Position numbers and translations under genes: made by a program. A stretch of 64,000 bases of DNA from Bombardia bombarda (lineage: Eukaryota; Ascomycota; Sordariomycetes; Sordariales; Lasiosphaeriaceae), in contig JAULSR010000005.1 in NCBI GenBank assembly GCA_030512295.1, positions 1,240,001 through 1,304,000 on the forward strand. Reading direction: 5' to 3'. Below the pieces are notes generated by a model. The model was not told the origin of the DNA. It searched no databases and worked only from the letters and a program-made list of their open reading frames with translations. Shown here piece by piece: positions 60,038-64,000 of this stretch. The stretch's first letter is position 1; every line of letters starts with the position of its first letter.

Positions 60038-61526
60038 TGGCGGGAGAGAATGACAACAAGGAATTTGCACTATCGTATCTGGAAGGCGTGTTGGCCCGGT
60101 GCCATCTGGACGAAAATGAGGTCGGTACACAGACCTTCTCATGAGAAAAGAAAACGAAGCAGCATGGAGCGGAGAAGCAAGTCAACAATAGATACGATGC
60201 GAAGCAAGTGCGAACGAGACCTCCGCATGCCACAAAGACTGATTTTAGTTCCCTCAATGCCAACCTCATCCGACAGTTAGCAGAAAAACTTGAAAGCACG
60301 CGCGATTTTCTGGCATTTTCGTTGGCTTCGAAGCGGATCAATAATGCGATCGAGAGCGTTCTTTACAAGAATGTTCGTCTCGATAGCGAAGAGGGTGTTC
60401 GAAGCTTTATAATTGCTCTGAACTGTCGTCGACATTTGGTATCCTACGTCAAAACCTTTGTCGTCTGCCGTGCTGACTATTACCAAGAGAACGATGCTTT
60501 CCGGGAGATGCAAATGATCTCGCGCTTTCGAGCTCTAGAACACCTAGTCTTGATTGCCCGAGGCCCAGACGAGCGTGTTGCGTTCGCAAAGCTGTTTACT
60601 GGAGATTTCAAGGTGTGTCAATACGTGAAGGGTCTGAAGACATGTTAGTATTCATCCGCATCCCCTTCTCGTCTTCGCTTTCTGATGAGTATCAAGTTAT
60701 CACTAGAACATTGCACTCGCGCTACCGCCACGAAGAGCATACTCAAGGGTCTACAAAATTGTGGGCAGCTCTTCCGCTTCCCTGTCTTGACGCGATTTCG
60801 ATTCACCAATCGCCCCTTGCAGCATGGAAGGACAGTTTGGTTGCTAAATATCTGGGTGAAATCGGCAGCTGCGAGGACTTCAGCGCCAAGTCCTTGAGTA
60901 TCTACGACAGCGATATCAGCATAGCAGACCTAGAGTTGCTCTTGAAGCCGTTTCCAGAGCTGAAACAACTCACTTTCCACTCGAAGGCGTTCGACGATAC
61001 ATGGTCACAGGCACACGCAATCGGGTTCACCGATACCGGCCCCATTGACAAAACACTCGAGCGGCAGGACAAGCTCCAATATATCACACTCTTGTCCAGC
61101 AGCATTACTCACCTCCCGTGGGCCAGCTTTCATCACCTGGAATATCTCAAGCTTCACCCGTGCCAGCTTTACCCTTTGAGTTCGAACTTATACCCGGAGT
61201 TTCACATATCGCATGTGATCCCACGGAGCTTGAAAACGCTATGCCTGGTACATCCGCACCACTGCCACAACATCAGCTGGATCGCGTGCACGGAATGGGT
61301 GGTTTACCAGCTCATTGGAATGGAAAAGAATGGCTACAATCTCGAAAAGCTCCTCATCCAGCCATACCGGGACCCGGTAGTTCCTGGGGAGCTGATCGAG
61401 TATGTCGTCTCGGAGGGGAAGCTTGCTCTGGTCGTCCTCAGGCCCACCACGCAGGATCCCAACTGGCTCAAGGTATGGATAGAGACGTTTGTTTCCCATT
61501 TGTTCTCTGAGAGGCATAAGAGGTAA
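60038..61526 (+). CDS. F-box-like protein, splicing unresolved
   Basis: A start in good context (CACCATGG, 60038) opens MAGENDNKEFALSYLEGVLA and reaches a possible donor (GTCGGT) at 60121. A second coding block, open from about 60145 to 60643, reads LNANLIRQLAEKLESTRDFL then AFSLASKRINNAIESVLYKN, which is the spacing and pattern of a degenerate F-box. A third block, in another frame from about 60690 or 60748 to the stop at 61526, reads KLWAALPLPCLDAISIHQSP, ISIADLELLLKPFPELKQLT and YLKLHPCQLYPL, like leucine-rich repeats of fungal F-box proteins. Possible joins for blocks 2-3 are a donor GTGTGT at 60613 or GTTAGT at 60644, each with plausible acceptors; I cannot choose. The span is given with that uncertainty. 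It could be a decaying gene. Likely an SCF substrate adaptor. Confidence 0.6.
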
Positions 61527-62009
61527 TGTGCTAACACACCATCAAAGAATAGATTCCGTTGGCAATAGATATCTGAGCAAGTCAGGATCATCAGTATCTA
61601 TATATTGAGTGTATCGACTTGAAGGCCTATTTCATTAGACCCATTTCAAGTTGGCGATCTATCTAACATCCAATGGAGCCTTACTCCGATACATTTCCCT
61701 TTTCCCCTAGCAACGAAGTGAAACGAGCTTTCTTTTCTGTTCGCACCGGCACTTACGTCGTCTGACTGGGCATCATCCGCGACAGCTGATATGTCATTTT
61801 CTCCCAAAGAATTTGAAGGTAAGCACCACCTTCAGCTATCACATACTCTGGCCCATGTTCTTTTTCATTGCGATGTCTGGCTGATATCTGTTTTCTTCAT
61901 CTCCTCCCACCCTTTGTTTTCTTTGAAGTTTTCTGTTTGTTTGATCTGGCCAGGAAGGGGTATGTTCAAGACCAGTCTTACCTCGCAGAATCTTCAACAA
62001 TTCTAACAA
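61527..62009. other. Intergenic region
   Basis: 483 bp between the F-box-like gene and tRNA-Ser; T-rich, no gene seen. Confidence 0.45.
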
Positions 62010-62091
62010 GGCGTGGTGGCAGAGTGGTCTAATGCGCAAGACTAGAAATCTTGTCTCCTCGGAGGCGTCGGTTCAAATCCGGCCCACGTCG
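62010..62091 (+). tRNA. tRNA-Ser (anticodon AGA)
   Basis: 82-base cloverleaf without an intron. The acceptor stem pairs 62010-62016 (GGCGTGG) with CCACGTC ending at 62090, with one G-T pair; G62091 is the discriminator. The D arm holds the A box (TGGCAGAGTGGTC). The anticodon stem is CAAGA/TCTTG with loop CTAGAAA, giving AGA. A long variable arm (CTCCTCGGAGG) marks a class II serine tRNA. The B box reads GGTTCAAATCC. Confidence 0.95.
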
Positions 62092-62105
62092 GAATTGCGA
62101 TATTT

Positions 62106-62115
62106 CATTTTTTTG
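62106..62115 (+). terminator. RNA polymerase III terminator
   Basis: A run of seven T lies about 17 bases after the tRNA-Ser 3' end, as expected for Pol III termination. Confidence 0.8.
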
Positions 62116-62613
62116 CCGTCATGTTCTGGACGATATCTTTTTTTCGCGAGCAGCTCTTGATTGTTTTCAGGGGGTTTCCTGGGTGGCGTTGCGGGTCTTG
62201 GCCGAAAGTCTGTTGTGGAGTCAAAACGGGAAAGCCCGTTGCTCGTCTGGGAGCCAGTGGGGGCATGGGTTCTCAGATTTGGCACCGTGGCTCAGGCAAT
62301 GCCAATTTCAAGACTTGTATGGAGTATTGTGTGTTTAACTATATTTTGATGATAAGTAGCAGAGGGTCGGTTCATAATGAGTACCTTGATCATCGTGGAG
62401 AAGGGAATGGGAACAAACAGAAAGTGTAATTGACAAGATCAAGGTTTAAAGCTTTGCCGGCCCCACTCTGGGCAGCCCGCCCACCCATGCTGCCTACCTG
62501 CCTGGCGCAAATGCCGTTTTGTTCAACTTGCCTTCCATGCCACTATGTTAGTCACAGACACCGCGCACCAAATCTACGACCGTATCGGTGATTGACTTGG
62601 CTGGACTCAGTCA
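62116..62613. other. Intergenic region, dus2 promoter
   Basis: About 0.5 kb between tRNA-Ser and dus2. No gene seen. Confidence 0.45.
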
Positions 62614-64000
62614 ATGAGAAGGTTCGCGTGCCTTTTGCGAGGTGTCATGGTGTCTACCTCTATTGCTGAAGAGGCCGCGGCAACGTCGGTGGCGACGGCG
62701 ACGATGACAGCGACGGCAACACCTGCGATAGCTGCCACACCAGCGCGAGTGCCCATCCCGCCCCGGGGCGTCGACTACCGCGGCAAGCTGGCTCTGGCTC
62801 CCATGGTCCGCTCCGGCGAGCTGCCCTCCCGCCTGCTGGCGCTGCACTACGGAGCTGACCTCGTCTGGGGTGAGTAATACCTTGCTGGCCACACTACAGA
62901 ACTACAAAACACTGAACCCTCCTAACCCAACCCCCCCCCCCCCCTTCCCAGGCCCCGAAACCGTCGACCACTCCCTTATCGGCTCCGTCCGGCGCGTCAA
63001 CCCGCGCACCAACATGATCGAGTGGACGCGCATCCCCTCCAACCAGACCAAGCACGAGACCCCCGCCGAGAGCGTCATCTACCGGCTCGACCCCTTGCGC
63101 GAAGGCAGCAAGCACGTCTTCCAGATCGGCACCAGCGACCCGGAGCGCGCGGTCGCCGCCGCGCGTCTGGTCGCTGCCGACGTCGCCGGCATCGACGTCA
63201 ACGCGGGCTGTCCCAAGCCCTTCAGCACGTCGGGCGGCATGGGCGCCGCGCTGCTGCAGACGCCCGACAAGCTGGCGGCCATCCTCGAGGCGCTGGTCCG
63301 TGAGATCCCGCCTGCCTTTGGCATTGGGATCAGTGTGAAGATCCGGTTGCTGGAGACGCCGGAGCGGACCGGGGCGCTGGTGCGCCGGCTCGTGGCGACG
63401 GGGATCACGGGGCTGACGCTGCATTGCCGGACGACGCCGATGCGGCCGAGGGAGCGGGCGATCCGCGAGCAGCTGCGGATGGTGGCGGGCGTGTGTCGCG
63501 AGGCGGGGGTTGCGTGTCTGATGAATGGGGATGTGGCGGGGCGCGATGAGGCAGAGGCGCTAGTGGAGGAGTATGGGGTAGATGGGGCGATGATCGCGAC
63601 GGCAGCAGAGAAGAATCCAAGTGTGTTCCGGGCGGGGAAGGATGGCGGGATGGCGGGGTGGAGGGAGGCGGTGGAGAGGTATGTGCGGTTTGCGATGGAG
63701 GCGGAGAATAAGTTTGGGAATACAAAGTATCTGCTGGGGCAGATGATTCCGGGGAAGGAGCAGGCGATCCGGGAGCTGCCGCCGTGTAAGAGCTATGTCA
63801 AGACGGTGGAGATGTTGGGGTTTGGGGGGTTGGTTGAGCTGGCGAGGGCGACGGATGAGGTTTTGGGGTTGGGGGAGAAGAAGAAGGTGGTGGCGCCTGT
63901 GGACAAGTCGGCCGCGGGTCAGGGTGCCAACAAGAAGAGGAAATGGACTGATAATGGGGGGAGGAATAAGGGGGGCGATGCGAAGAGGCAGCAGCAGCAT
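62614..64000 (+). CDS. dus2: tRNA-dihydrouridine(20) synthase Dus2 (3' end cut by window)
   Basis: Flavin-dependent enzyme that reduces uridine 20 in the tRNA D loop with NAD(P)H; yeast Smm1, human DUS2. Exons 62614..62869 and 62952..64000, still open at the edge (435 residues so far). The intron is 82 bp and contains a run of 14 C (62931-62944). After an Ala/Thr-rich N terminus the TIM-barrel reads KLALAPMVRSGELPSRLLAL, HYGADLVWGPETVD (glycine rebuilt across the intron), VFQIGTSDPERAV, the catalytic-loop segment GIDVNAGCPKPFSTSGGMGA with the cysteine proton donor, ISVKIRLL, LTLHCRTTPMRPRE, CLMNGDV and GAMIATAAEKNPSVF. These features match Dus2 rather than Dus1/3/4. The C terminus is Lys/Arg-rich, possibly for tRNA binding. 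The start may instead be the ATG at 62647. Confidence 0.95.

Overview
This is nuclear DNA of a filamentous ascomycete, most likely a Sordariomycete. The genes are compact, with short GT..AG introns mostly of 50-170 bp, coding exons are GC-rich, and 5' leaders are CT-rich. The gene set (group III HAMP-repeat histidine kinase, single Bub1/Mad3 fusion, WW-PhoD phosphatase-like protein, SAM-HMG regulator) is typical of Pezizomycotina. No operon, phage, CRISPR or biosynthetic cluster is visible. Exon coordinates below come from reading splice sites by eye and checking that phases and lengths close.

Layout. 0-10 kb: truncated F-box/JmjC-type gene (-), translation factor eIF4A (+), mRNA export adaptor Yra1/ALYREF (+), a 6-phosphogluconate-dehydrogenase-like DUF1932 oxidoreductase (-), and a probable mitochondrial FIST-type protein (-). 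10-24 kb: an 80-residue acidic protein (+), a large F-box/beta-propeller-like protein ending in a CaaX box (-, apparent frameshift), a gene-poor stretch with a 282-bp TA-flanked MITE, AP endonuclease Apn1 (+), and the checkpoint kinase Bub1 (-). 25-36 kb: WW-PhoD protein (+), phosphomannomutase (-), Na+/Ca2+ exchanger (-). 37-49 kb: condensin subunit Brn1/Cnd2 (+), a small helical protein with an apparent 1.07-kb intron (-), a 4.5-kb gene-free stretch, and a SAM + HMG-box regulator (+). 50-64 kb: the osmosensing histidine kinase Nik1/Os-1 (-, apparent frameshift near the C terminus), a 5.2-kb gene-free stretch, an F-box-like gene with unresolved splicing (+), tRNA-Ser(AGA) (+), and dihydrouridine synthase Dus2 (+, runs off the end).

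Most genes are housekeeping: translation, mRNA export, DNA repair, mitosis, glycosylation and tRNA modification. They do not form one pathway; neighbours appear independent, in divergent or convergent pairs. Signalling and regulation are represented by Nik1, the SAM-HMG protein, the WW-PhoD protein and three F-box-type proteins.

The most useful observations are two single-base discrepancies, each at a short homopolymer inside an otherwise well-conserved gene, which look like sequence errors that would wrongly truncate or split Nik1 and the F-box protein; the farnesylation-type CaaX tail on that F-box protein; a Bub1 that keeps both Mad3-type KEN motifs and a kinase domain; a newly delimited MITE; and an 18-bp perfect hairpin. 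I found no convincing novel multi-gene system.
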